From the NCBI GenBank assembly GCA_022457155.1, contig JAJGOT010000258.1, positions 680,501-744,500 on the forward strand: a stretch of 64,000 nucleotides of DNA, written 5' to 3'. Source of the stretch: Cladopsammia gracilis (Eukaryota > Cnidaria > Anthozoa > Scleractinia > Dendrophylliidae). The notes beneath the pieces are model-generated. The model saw only the letters and a program-made list of their open reading frames with translations. It made no database searches and was not told the origin of the DNA. Every line of letters starts with the position of its first letter. Position 1 is the first letter of the stretch. Made by a program: the position numbers and the translations under genes. This document shows, in pieces, positions 57,801 through 64,000 of the stretch.

Positions 57801-60800
57801 TAAAAGTACGTCTAGACACGTGAAAGACAAAACCTGCTTAGAAGTTCGACCTCATTTTTTCAGTCCAAGAGCGTACTTTTATAACAATAAGCCCTCCAAC
57901 GTACAGCGTATGTTCACGCCTAATCGACTAAACGAAAGTCTCAAGTGAATTAAGGCATGGGTCTCCTGCCATTTCACACAAAAAGCGAGGGGGTGGTCTA
58001 TCTTTTGAGTCTTTGTCTATAAGAACGAAATAATTTGGGAGAATTAACAGTTTGCAAATGTGGTCATTTTCGTACGCAGAAAATATGGAAATTAAATCAC
58101 GTGACTTGTCAGGGCTATTTTTCAGTGAAAAATCTTATACACAAAATGGGAACACTTTTTACTATTTCCTGGAGTCTGCCATCAGCTTTATGATTTTAAG
58201 GCCACAAGGTACATAATTTCTGTGCTTGGAAACTTTAAGATAATTTAAAAGAAAGGCAAGAAAAAAGAAATAACTGTTATAGGGGACTGGGCACTAGTAC
58301 AAAGTACCGTTTATTTTCAAACATAATGAAATATTCAGCAATTTCCAAGCACAGATCTTTTGTTTCTCCTCTTAGGACTTATCTGGTAGAAGTGAAGTTT
58401 TTTTACGGTTGTCATAAACTGTTCCCATCTTTGATTTTGGTTTTTGTGGCCGTATCAAGTCACGTGACCTAATTTGCAAACTCTTCAGTATTTCAAAGTT
58501 TCATGTTTTTATGGCTAAAGCCTCCGAAGATAGACCACCCGGGGCCCCCTACCTTTTTTGAAAATAACCGTTAACCCATGCCTTAATATACCTGAATATC
58601 ATAAATTCTCTGTTTTAGAAATTGTAAATAAATTATCTAAATTATTATAAAGACTAGAAAATAATAAAGATCTACGCACAGTTTGCTACAAATATCAGTC
58701 GCAATTGTTAGGGTACTTCATGTGCTAGAACTGTCAGTGACAACCGATTGAGGTTGAAAGAGATCACTTTTTGAATCTGACGGGCCCTGGTTCCAGGGGC
58801 GGTGGAGTACCATGGCAGATGGTGATAATGGAAATGGTAGTGCAAGGGGAGTTTAAGGAAGGGGATGCAAAGGGAGATTTAGAGTGGGGAGAGGGAACGA
58901 AATCTTTGAAAAGGAATGTTTTTTTGCCGTTATGCCCCTCCCAAAAAACCCAAGTGCTTATTTTTTACACCTCATAAAAAAAAACCCTTTTTAGACTGTT
59001 GAAAATCAAACTAGTTTGCAAGACATTAACTGGTTTGAAAACATAAACTGGTTTAAAAAAATTAAACCAAGACTAAAATTAAACCACAGCATCATAAATA
59101 AGGTTTAGCGTTCTTCTTCTTTTTTTTTTTTCCTTCTTTTTTTTTTTCTTCTTTTTTTTTTTTTTTCTTGTCTACTGCATACCATGTCGGGACATTAAAA
59201 GCTAAGCCCATTCCACATTTTGAAAGGATGGACAAAAGATATCTTACACTTACAGGGTGTTTAGATACCATATATCGACATGAGAATAAATCCGGGTGGC
59301 TCCCACATAAAAATGACTCAGGTGCTCGTCAGGAAATTTTCGAAAGACACACTGAAATCGAAAGGTACTAGAACCTCGTTTGATGGGCATTGCTGAAATG
59401 GACTTTTACCCCTAAGAGCTACCAATACTAAAACAACACATGTAAACTGAAAAAAAGCTCCTGTCATAGATTTTCGACTTAATACCCTAAAAGGTACTGC
59501 GACAATTCATTTTAGATTTTAACACCCTAAGCGGAACTAATCTACCATTTCTGACCCCGAAAAGTACGACAAGCAACCCCGGTATTTTTATATATGGGAG
59601 TAAACAATAAACATGCGCCTTACCAGAGGCACAACCGTCTTTCGGATCAAAGCCTCCTTCACAATGACAAGATTGTTTGTTAGTACACACCTAAAAAGAA
59701 ACATGCAGCAAACATTTAAACGATGAATTTTGGCCGTTTCAGAAAAGCGTCTTCAGGCTAAACTGAACCTTAGACAATAGAATCAATAAACAAGTAGATC
59801 GGGCTTTTTTAATGCTTACGACATGAACTTAGGTTTAACATTCAATTCAGAACGTAGAAATGTCCATTCCATGACTCATATCTGTTTTGAGTGATAAAAA
59901 ATCTTAGTTCAGTATTTACCATCGAAAAGACTATTTCACTTACAGCTGCACTTGTGTGATAATGATGTAATATCCCACCAGTGGTAAGCCAATCAGGGCG
60001 TGCGGTTTCTCATATCCATACACTTTCTTTGTATTATAAACTAATATTTTACCCCATACTCACTCCTCTTCCTCCACACTCTTTGTTGCTAATTATTGGA
60101 CACTTGCCAATGTTAAGTTCATCAAAAGACTGACACTTGTAGTTCGCACACATCTACAGAAAATTGTGATATAACGAATGAAATTAACTTAATGATGATC
60201 AAGACATTGTAATGTAAGACTAGCTTAGCAATTTTACAAATCACTGAGTTTCCTGCACAAACGCTTAACGACGAAAAAAGTCTCCGTGCGCTTGTTCCAT
60301 TTTTTGGTTCTTACATTGACATTGCTGCCACTAAAATACACTAAAATCACTCTTAAAATTTTTGGGTGTGGCAACTCCTCGTAACACGGCTAATCATATG
60401 CAAGAAACGCAAAAAATACTATTCCGTTTTATAAAGACAAACAGACAAACAACAACAAAAATGTATTAGTATAGTTAAACTAGACTACCCACGCGAATCC
60501 CCGCAGGTGTTGTCGGCATTAAAACAAACACGCGCCATCTGTAATTACAGCCCTGCATATGCCATGTACCATGGCGAAAGCGTGAAGAAAATCAGTGCTT
60601 TGATTCAAGTATTTACCCATACTTAAACAGATTGATGCTTCCCGGCTTCCTCTAGTCAACTCTAATACGCATGGATCAATTTTTTTAGTAAATGACGACT
60701 GGGTTTTGAAAAGGCCGCAAGTACTTATGAAAGCATATACACGAAGATTGCAGTCACTCAGTTATTTCCGTTCAAGGCAGTAAGCTCTGAATTAACAATA

Positions 60801-63456
60801 TACGCAATATGTCTTGTTTTTGATGCTTTATTCTCAGATTAATAATTACAGATGAAGACACTTCTGTAAAGTTACTTTTCAAGCAAAATCAGCGGCCATT
60901 GAACGAAGCAGTATTTTGCAGGATTTTGTGTGCATCGAGGACAGTTAATGGGGACTTTGAAGGCTATCAACAAGTAATCATAATAGTATAATTATAGTAG
61001 TATAATAATAGTAGTATAATAATAGTAGTATAGTAGTATAATTATAGTAGTATCATAGTAGTATAATTTTGTATTCTGCTGAAGTTTGAAACTATTTTTG
61101 TGTTTCTCTGACAGGAAACAATATGGGTGGGGTCACATTTGTACTGTATTTGCATGCCAGGGTTGAGGCTCCTAATTTACATAATTCGTAAATACTGGTA
61201 TTTTAAAGCGGCTTCATGGTCTTAAAACCAACTGGCCACACAAGCCCTGGGGGGGGGGGGGGGGGGCATAAAATGCACGCGCTTACTTTCAACATTCATA
61301 AGTTCTTAATCATGTATTCAAACGCCATCAAACTTTGTGACTTTTCCTAAAATTTATCTGGCAACAATTTCATATTTGCATATTTGTCCCTTTGAATGAA
61401 GAAAAACAATGTTGGTATAATTTTTATATCTTTACGTCATTTAGCCCTTATTTATTGATTTTTATTAATTTTGAGTCAATTTGGACGGGTTGTTTTAGAG
61501 GTTTTAAAAAAATTTCAGAAATCCAAGATGGCGGCCGTATAACTAATTATCTAATAACTACGTCATATGACGTCATCGTTCCATTGTGCGGACCGCAAGG
61601 GAGACAGATTTGGACGTACTATGTACCCTCTAGGTTTCATTGTCATAGCCTTAATGTTCTTGAAGTTAAGAGTCACAATGTCCCCCCCCCCCCACCCCCC
61701 AGGCTCAGGAACTCAAAAATGCCCCGGCTGACTAGGGTTAAGTCTTTATTGTTCTATGGCTGCAAGGAAACTGCTGTACGACGATCCACTTTTGGTTTAG
61801 ATGAATTTTAGTGAACCCAGTTTTCATGTTTTATTGTAAAATTACTTAATAATTCATAAGGGTACTAACAAATAGAAATGAGCCATTCCAATCACATGGT
61901 TAACCCTGTAAATCAGATACAACTCACTAGTGAGTTGTATCTGGAATGTAAATTAGATACAACCACTAGTGAGTTGTATCTGGAATGCGAATTTCACAAA
62001 TTGTTTACTACATTCGCATCCGTGTTGTATCGGCACTATACATTCACTCGGCTGCGCCTCGTGATTGTATAGGCCGATACAACACTCCCGCTCATGTAGT
62101 AAACATTACAAGCTGTGAAAGTGGGTTGATTGAAGTTAATGTTTAACTACTTGGAACAATGATATGGAAACTTTTATAATGTTGTAATGGTAACTGGACT
62201 TGTACCTGTCAAACAACAGTAGAATTTAGCTCTGCATCAAATTTTAAGTATTCTGAGAAGTTGCCAAAGTTAGGGAAATTTTGCATTTTTCATACCAAAA
62301 ACATATCAAATTTGGTCCCCCAGGGGACCCCCTGTAAATTGCTAAAGAAAACATTTTGAGACCAAACGAAATGTGATTTTAAATTTTAAAGTGTAATTCA
62401 CATGCAAGATTTGAAGAAAATATGTTTCATGACTAATTTTGATTATGGGGACCTTAGGGAGACAGCCACTTAAAATCGTAGTTTCGCATTATCGAAGCAA
62501 TAGCATGCATTTAAAAGATATAAAATGGATAGAAAAAGTTTCAAGAATACTTAGTTGCCGCTATGGTGGAAAAAGAAGCGCTTCAAGGGATGAAATTTTG
62601 CTTCGAGGAACTTCATGTTTATACCAATTCGGGGCGATGGAATCAAAGAAGCGAATTTTTAAAGAATTTTCAAGCAGCCGAGGGACATTACGGTAAAAGA
62701 AATATAATTTTTCGATCGGTATATATGTTAATATCAATTTGTGATTGACTTTTTCTTTGTGTTTTCGTCAGTTTTTGAGAAATGTCTACGCTCTGTTTTA
62801 TTGGGGTCGGCGAATGAAATAGTTTCCGCCGGTTACCCGAGTTTTAGACTTCTTCTCCGCATATGATACAAATTACTTCTCTTGATCAACTTTACAAAAG
62901 GTTTTCGCAGTAGTTGAACTCCCGTCCGACGCCATTCGAGTTCGCGATGACCGCGCGCAGAACGTGTTTAATTTGCGATGTTTCAATCATTTTTTCGCGC
63001 CAAAAATTACGCGACTGATTCAAATAATCAAATTGTTGCAAGTGAAACAAGTCGTTCTTCCCGACTTAACTTAACTACGCGCGCAAATTTATCGAATAAA
63101 ACTCGACTAAAAAAGCGAAAGACGATTTATGGCAAGTACAAACCATTTGAAACATAATTTTCTTACGGAAAAACAAAAGTGAATTTATAATTCGGGCAGG
63201 CTTGGCTTGCAGTCAAGCAGCCCGAAAAATTTTAGAGGTTGAAATGTTATATCGCACTTAGATATTTGGTTTGTTTTATTAATCTGAATGCAAAAGGCCA
63301 TGTAAAGGGACTGAAATCAAGAGTTTAAATTTAACAGTCTGGGAACCACCACCTTTTATTGACTACCACACACCATTTACCTTATCAGCTCCACATTTTG
63401 TTCCGTCTCTGACCATTCCAAGGCCAGCAACATCTACAGACTTCAAGATAGCAGCG
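32448..63456 (-). CDS. Large secreted ADAM-type Cys-rich/EGF/TSP1/five-FReD-like protein, 21 exons, 5' incomplete
   Basis: Exons (minus, 5' to 3'): 63456-63381, 60153-60064, 59690-59624, 57726-57544, 57170-56859, 53309-53106, 50805-50647, 47899-47679, 47016-46688, 44861-44548, 43094-42891, 40237-40085, 39524-39304, 38346-38018, 37335-37144, 36566-36411, 34993-34695, 34455-34285, 33875-33684, 33152-33080, 32619-32448. All borders are GT-AG and every phase matches, giving 1371 residues to the stop. Domains: ADAM cysteine-rich end (1-55), EGF-like (56-78), TSP1 (78-138), FReD-like A1 (139-363), B1 (364-546), A2 (547-770), B2 (771-953), A3 (954-1169), TSP1 (1170-1226), Cys module (1227-1371). No membrane segment is visible, so it is probably extracellular. 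No stops or frameshifts were found, so it looks functional. It could be two fused models, but the consistent phases argue for one gene. Confidence 0.8.
34285..34455 (-). CDS. TSP1 domain exon 2
   Basis: A 171-bp phase 1-1 exon encoding VDGGLTQWSQWGRCDTICEN, GKERRIKTCTNPKPRCGGKQ, then VEERPCMYCPG. The WSQW motif, RR..TC and six cysteines fit TSP1. Same phases as the first TSP1 exon. Confidence 0.9.
34695..37335 (-). CDS. FReD-like domain A3 (three exons, divergent)
   Basis: Exons 37335-37144, 36566-36411 and 34993-34695. Starts LSCNDLKLHGVRAGNKYEDG, then VYCDMTTTEGGFTLLVTSAH, KDYSILDLADGIRNL, RRHWGGIFRAPSSYRF and GVIWYWVNEDDCDADRKSG. Introns fall at different places from A1/A2 and GGW is changed to GGF, so it diverged before the A-B duplication. 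It is followed directly by a TSP1 exon. Confidence 0.7.
35180..35520. mobile_element. Divergent piggyBac-like MITE relative
   Basis: Begins with a G-rich tract and GTGCCCGCGCTGACTTTGAA, contains AAGATGGCGG and the CATATGACGTATAC motif, and shares block order with the elements at 41973 and 61226. The ends are not clear. Confidence 0.5.
35755..36230. repeat. Dispersed repeat, copy 2 (partner at 27660-28200)
   Basis: Starts TGAATTACTTTTCGGATATC, passes through GGCTTGTATGGAGTTCAACC and GCTTCGACTGAGCCCATTTT and ends near GGTAACGCGCACGCCCGGAG-like sequence. Similar to copy 1 over about 400 bp. It lies in an intron of the large minus-strand gene. Confidence 0.75.
38018..39524 (-). CDS. FReD-like domain B2 (two exons)
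   Basis: Exons 39524-39304 (221 bp) and 38346-38018 (329 bp) have exactly the same lengths and phases as B1. Landmarks: VFTIKPPGLFEVKTYCDFTT, ILM-containing linker, KFDSWNEDSDLGKRMPRLGL and VVRYWMREGVR. The whole A-B unit was duplicated in tandem. Confidence 0.75.
38640..39019 (+). repeat. LINE 3'-UTR fragment with (TTG)n tail
   Basis: A pyrimidine-rich stretch, the inverted pair ACTGGCCTGCC / GCAGGCCAGT, AATAAAGATTTTTG and (TTG)n form a typical LINE 3' end. It lies in an intron in antisense to the gene. Confidence 0.5.
40085..44861 (-). CDS. FReD-like domain A2 (three exons)
   Basis: Exons 44861-44548, 43094-42891 and 40237-40085. It begins WSCNDLKLNGLRAGKTYEDG and has YCDMSRDGGGWTLLVTSHTN, ILKYADDIKDNINVEGSKFE, RWGGIWEAPRGYSFTAKNNK and YIWYWIRERP. 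Exon sizes match A1 (204 bp middle exon in both; last exons 159 and 153 bp), which shows an exon-block duplication. Confidence 0.75.
40770..41145 (+). pseudogene. LINE ORF2 C-terminal remnant
   Basis: Plus strand: LKRSVLEYGCVVWHHALRFY, VERIKKRALKIIAPALSYSE, ALQSLKLPRLYERRS, stop, then out-of-frame remains ending LNAGLKDYVAVSFQVQS. This is the part after the RT domain of cnidarian LINEs. It lies antisense in an intron of the large gene. Confidence 0.75.
41788..41968. repeat. Foldback element: hairpin with about 78-nt arms
   Basis: GGCCATTTCCGAGTTGCTTT at 41793 is mirrored by AAAGCAACTCGGAAATGGCC ending at 41963, and the two arms pair almost completely (about six mismatches) around a loop of roughly 15 nt. 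CAAT/ATTG extend the symmetry. It directly abuts a piggyBac-like MITE. Confidence 0.9.
41969..42553. mobile_element. piggyBac-like MITE, copy 1
   Basis: TTAA duplications at 41969-41972 and 42550-42553. The ends CCCTATTCGGCCTGGG and (complement) CCCATTCGGCCTGGGC are inverted copies with one mismatch. Next inside come G/C tracts with GCACAAAGTGCC and GCACAATGTGCC. The interior carries AAGATGGCGG twice and a TGACGTCA site. Length 577 bp, no ORF. Confidence 0.85.
43068..43425. repeat. Local tandem duplication including an exon start
   Basis: The segment 43068-43220, which contains the 5' end of the A2 middle exon and its acceptor, is repeated at 43278-43425. The second copy has CTTGGTGCCTCCCAAATATC and CCCCATCGTCCTAAGTCATA, then the same downstream words (ATTATTAACAATATCATTCC). 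The duplicate carries only a fragment of the exon. Confidence 0.8.
45485..45990. repeat. Tandem repeat, about 116-bp unit
   Basis: The unit contains CAAGCTCTTGCTTGAGATAT, AGTGTGAACCCAACAATTG and CTTCTAAAGTGTTACTTAAG. Two units (45602-45717 and 45718-about 45832) are nearly identical, with more diverged copies on each side. The CAAGCTCTTGCTTG core is itself palindromic. Intronic. Confidence 0.85.
46688..47899 (-). CDS. FReD-like domain B1 (two exons)
   Basis: Exons 47899-47679 and 47016-46688 encode 183 residues: FTIKPPGSDEVKTYCDFTTE, GGPWTLLLTSKTHEGW, FSILGYADAIKAFDKSQ, then EYFQYRIEADGTNRWGGIWE, KRMPRLGL and VVRYWMREGAR. The layout equals type A but with a different intron position and EGGPWT instead of DGGGWT. 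Its closest relative in the window is domain B2 at 38018-39524. Confidence 0.75.
48090..48610 (+). pseudogene. Heavily decayed LINE ORF2 fragment
   Basis: Interrupted frames give NRILGLWKRTFGLFRD, KLEKIQVDL and MELYSRREFLSLA, echoing the LINE post-RT region (NRTLGLLKRT, ERVQRRAT). Many stops. Weak but consistent order. Confidence 0.4.
49155..49770. repeat. Tandemly duplicated tRNA-headed SINE plus inverted fragment
   Basis: The unit (CTCCAAGTGAGTCTTTTTAA ... AGGATGCAACCAACCAAC, about 280 bp) occurs twice head to tail (49155 and 49437). A partial inverted copy lies at 49706-49770. Each carries a minus-strand tRNA-like head with A box GCTCGGTGGTAGAGC and B box GGGTTCGAATCCCA. The acceptor and D-arm can pair but the anticodon arm cannot, so it is a SINE head rather than a tRNA gene. 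Related sequence lies at 55741-55860 and 56171-56320. Confidence 0.75.
50647..57170 (-). CDS. FReD-like domain A1 (three exons)
   Basis: Exons 57170-56859, 53309-53106 and 50805-50647 give 225 residues, the usual size of a fibrinogen C-terminal domain. Landmarks: YCDMSRDGGGWTLLVASHTN, ILKYADSIKDN, GRWGGIWEAPRGYTFTA, RMPWIADARLTTSG and PSYIWYWMREGP. The canonical GEFWLGN block of vertebrate FReDs is not present, so this is a divergent FReD-like module. The last donor reads TATCAA|GTTAGTAAG, whereas the paralogous exon at 40085 has TTTCAG|GTTAGTG. The middle intron carries a LINE. Confidence 0.75.
50914..50953 (+). repeat. Dispersed repeat copy 2 (partner at 5838-5882)
   Basis: GCATGCAAATTTATGCTCGC then ATATTTTAA, preceded by TTTTTCTTGTTATTTTTTGTG. 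Matches the copy at 5838-5882. Confidence 0.6.
51598..51910 (+). repeat. LINE 3' fragment
   Basis: Reads FNFLPNLSSFRRKLKTLIF then stop, followed by GAGCCTCTGGCTC and GACGGTAAATAAATTATA. This is the C-terminal end and 3'-UTR of a LINE. Confidence 0.45.
52345..52965. repeat. Minisatellite, 19-bp unit
   Basis: The unit GGATCTGGTCGCCCTTGAC occurs about thirty times with small variants (CTGATCACGCTTGATGGAT, CTGATAACCCTTTATGGAT). Higher-order groups repeat: the block at 52500-52600 resembles the one at 52690-52790. Because 19 is not a multiple of 3, three units give a 19-residue period in the chance ORFs. Intronic. Confidence 0.95.
53434..55740 (+). mobile_element. LINE (CR1/Jockey superfamily), 5' truncated, RT ORF intact
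   Basis: An uninterrupted 654-codon ORF (53434-55398). LINE likeness begins near GLAKSVKKKNILYKCFL; the first ~10 codons may be host DNA. RT motifs: [48 protein letters not shown] and VFLGVILDEHLSWKPHI. The endonuclease domain is absent. The 3'-UTR runs to an A-tract at 55732-55740 after AATAAATAAAATGGC. The lack of stops implies a young insertion. It sits antisense in the A1 intron, about 150 bp upstream of the acceptor of exon 53309-53106. Confidence 0.85.
55741..56320. repeat. SINE-family remnant split by a MITE
   Basis: Left part 55741-55860 (CCTCCAAAGTGAGTAATCAA ... GTCACACAGCCAAATG) and right part 56171-56320 (CATATGACTCATAACTGCAT, GGCATATCAAAGATGCAACC) align with the two units at 49155-49770. 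Between them lies the MITE at 55869-56170. Confidence 0.65.
55861..56178. mobile_element. MITE with tRNA-like interior, 8-bp duplication
   Basis: TGGCACAT occurs at 55861-55868 and 56171-56178. The element (55869-56170) ends in inverted copies AAATCATACCGTCCAGAAGG and (complement) AAATCATACCATCCAGAAGG, about 33 bp each. Inside, the minus strand has an A-box-like TAGGTGGTACAGTGATACGG and a B-box-like GGTTCAATCC. An 8-bp duplication fits a hAT or MULE type. Confidence 0.7.
57544..57726 (-). CDS. TSP1 domain exon 1
   Basis: One exon of 183 bp, phase 1-1. It encodes GTWGEWSSWTVCDKGCNGGK, then RKRHRFCDNP and HETEDCNIESCPG. The WxxW pair, the RxR strand and six cysteines are the full thrombospondin type-1 pattern. 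Phase 1-1 exons of this kind shuffle easily. Confidence 0.9.
57950..58587. mobile_element. piggyBac-like MITE with GGCATGGGT ends
   Basis: TTAA at 57950-57953 and 58584-58587. Ends GGCATGGGTCTCC and (complement) GGCATGGGTTAACGG. Further inverted pairs inside: GGTGGTCTATCTT / AAGATAGACCACC, TCTGTGCTTGGAAA / TTTCCAAGCACAGA and AGTTTGCAAAT. Length 630 bp, no ORF. It lies in an intron of the large gene. Confidence 0.8.
59113..59170. repeat. T/C-rich low-complexity tract
   Basis: TTCTTC passing into long T runs. Intronic. Confidence 0.9.
59624..63456 (-). CDS. ADAM cysteine-rich tail and EGF-like exons
   Basis: Exon 63456-63381 reads VDVAGLGMVRDGTKCGADK; exon 60153-60064 continues MCANYKCQSFDELNIGKCP and ends ECGGRG; exon 59690-59624 gives VCTNKQSCHCEGGFDPKDGC. 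The order GxVxDGTxCGxxK, xCxNxxC, CxxRGVCTNxxxCHCxxGF is that of the end of ADAM cysteine-rich domains followed by the ADAM EGF-like module. A reprolysin and disintegrin region would be expected upstream, beyond 64000. In this window 63457-64000 shows no further exon. Confidence 0.7.
60977..61065. repeat. (TAGTATAAT)-type microsatellite
   Basis: TAATAGTAGTATAATAATAGTAG-like units repeated irregularly. Intronic. Confidence 0.85.
61222..61741. mobile_element. piggyBac-like MITE, copy 2
   Basis: TTAA at 61222-61225 and 61738-61741. The body aligns block by block with copy 1: G tract, ACGCGCTTACTTTCAACATT, AACGCCATCAAACTTTGTGA, AAGATGGCGGCCGTATAACT, CATATGACGTCATCG, C tract, CCAGGCTCAGGAACTC. 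The ends are more diverged than in copy 1. Confidence 0.75.
61915..61985. repeat. Paired ACTAGT-centred palindromes
   Basis: GATACAACTCACTAGTGAGT continuing as TGTATC forms a perfect palindrome at 61917-61942. A second, one-base-shorter version follows at about 61955-61980. Confidence 0.9.
62003..62104. repeat. 102-bp hairpin
   Basis: GTTTACTACAT pairs with ATGTAGTAAAC, GTGTTGTATCGGC with GCCGATACAACAC, and CTATACA with TGTATAG, around a TCACTCGGCTGCGCCTCGTG loop. The stem word GTTGTATC is shared with the palindromes just upstream. Confidence 0.85.
62105..63380. other. Intron sequence without recognised features
   Basis: Short chance ORFs only (for example around 62440-62750). Nothing with family likeness. 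Confidence 0.5.
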
Positions 63457-64000
63457 CTTTGGGAAAATAACAAAAGCAAATTCACCAGAGAGAAGTGTTA
63501 AATACGTTAATTTAACTAACACAATCCAATATATATCACTACTTGTAATAAGGCAGGATTGTATTTGGCATTCGTGTTGTAGCATTTGCCACACCCCATC
63601 TAACACACTGGTTACGAATCAGCTCTATGTTTATTTTGACCTTACTTTGTTCTTTTCCCTCAGCGTTCTTTATTCTTATTTTGTTCTCTTTGTCTTTGTT
63701 TCGTTATTGCTGTTAGTCTTTAACTAGCCGTCTTTTGTGTCATTTCCTTCGATTTTGCGACTAAGGTAACTTGTGTGTTAAACTCTGACCCACCGCAAAT
63801 CCATCTGATCGTCCTTATTTAGGGATGTTTAATGGTTTTTGTAGCTTATTTTTCACATGATTATAAAGCGTTGCCATCTGATAGCCGTGTATGGCCGGCT
63901 TAGAAGTGAAAAAGGTAAAGAATCCCATACTTGACAACGATCAACTAAAGATCTCAAACCTGCACTGCTTCCCATTATCTAAATGTATTTTGGTATAATT
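63457..64000. other. Upstream intron of the large gene
   Basis: AT/TC-rich sequence. No further exon of the large gene was recognised before the window edge. Confidence 0.4.

Noticed and set aside
62439..62748. Overlapping plus-strand ORFs
   Set aside because: No family likeness, no splice signals and located in an intron of the minus-strand gene.

Overview
The window looks like a piece of an anthozoan cnidarian (coral or sea anemone) nuclear genome. The evidence is AT-rich DNA, long introns with GT-AG borders, cnidarian-style fibrinogen-like and thrombospondin domains, tRNA-derived SINEs, several LINE fragments, a Penelope-like element and many MITEs. Species cannot be named from sequence alone. 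No bacterial operons, rRNA, CRISPR array or convincing functional tRNA gene was seen.

Layout. (1) 1-7602, plus strand: a decayed multi-exon Mutator-like (MULE) transposase-derived gene with SUMO-interaction-like motifs, the transposase core and a SWIM zinc-finger remnant, broken by several frameshifts. (2) 7.6-10.9 kb: a tRNA-type SINE and a MITE with 11-bp target duplications. (3) 10.9-16.6 kb, minus strand: a small gene of unknown function, about 202 aa, whose exon phases mostly join. One of its introns holds a palindromic Penelope-like element and a 1.2-kb TAG/CTA triplet array. A few more candidate minus-strand exons lie at 17.2-18.8 kb. (4) 21.1-23.9 kb, plus strand: a broken CACTA/EnSpm-like transposase. 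(5) 24-32 kb: no host gene seen; LINE remnants, self-complementary motif clusters, tandem repeats and two Harbinger-like MITEs full of GCGATCGC words.

(6) 32.4-63.5 kb, minus strand: the main host gene. I could join 21 exons with consistent phases (4117 coding nt, 1371 aa to the stop, 5' end beyond the window). In order the protein has the end of an ADAM-type cysteine-rich region, an EGF-like module, a TSP1 repeat, five fibrinogen-like (FReD-like) domains arranged A-B-A-B-A', a second TSP1 repeat and a C-terminal cysteine-containing module. It looks secreted, probably an extracellular-matrix or lectin-like protein, possibly a metalloprotease fusion if a reprolysin domain lies upstream. Its introns carry a 654-codon LINE ORF, piggyBac-like MITEs, a foldback hairpin, a 19-bp minisatellite, SINE duplications and exon-duplication scars.

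Most of the novelty lies in the five-FReD ADAM-type gene, the hammerhead-like core in the Penelope element, the SIM-bearing MULE derivative, and the many self-complementary non-autonomous elements. All homology calls come from recognising motifs by eye; no database search was run.
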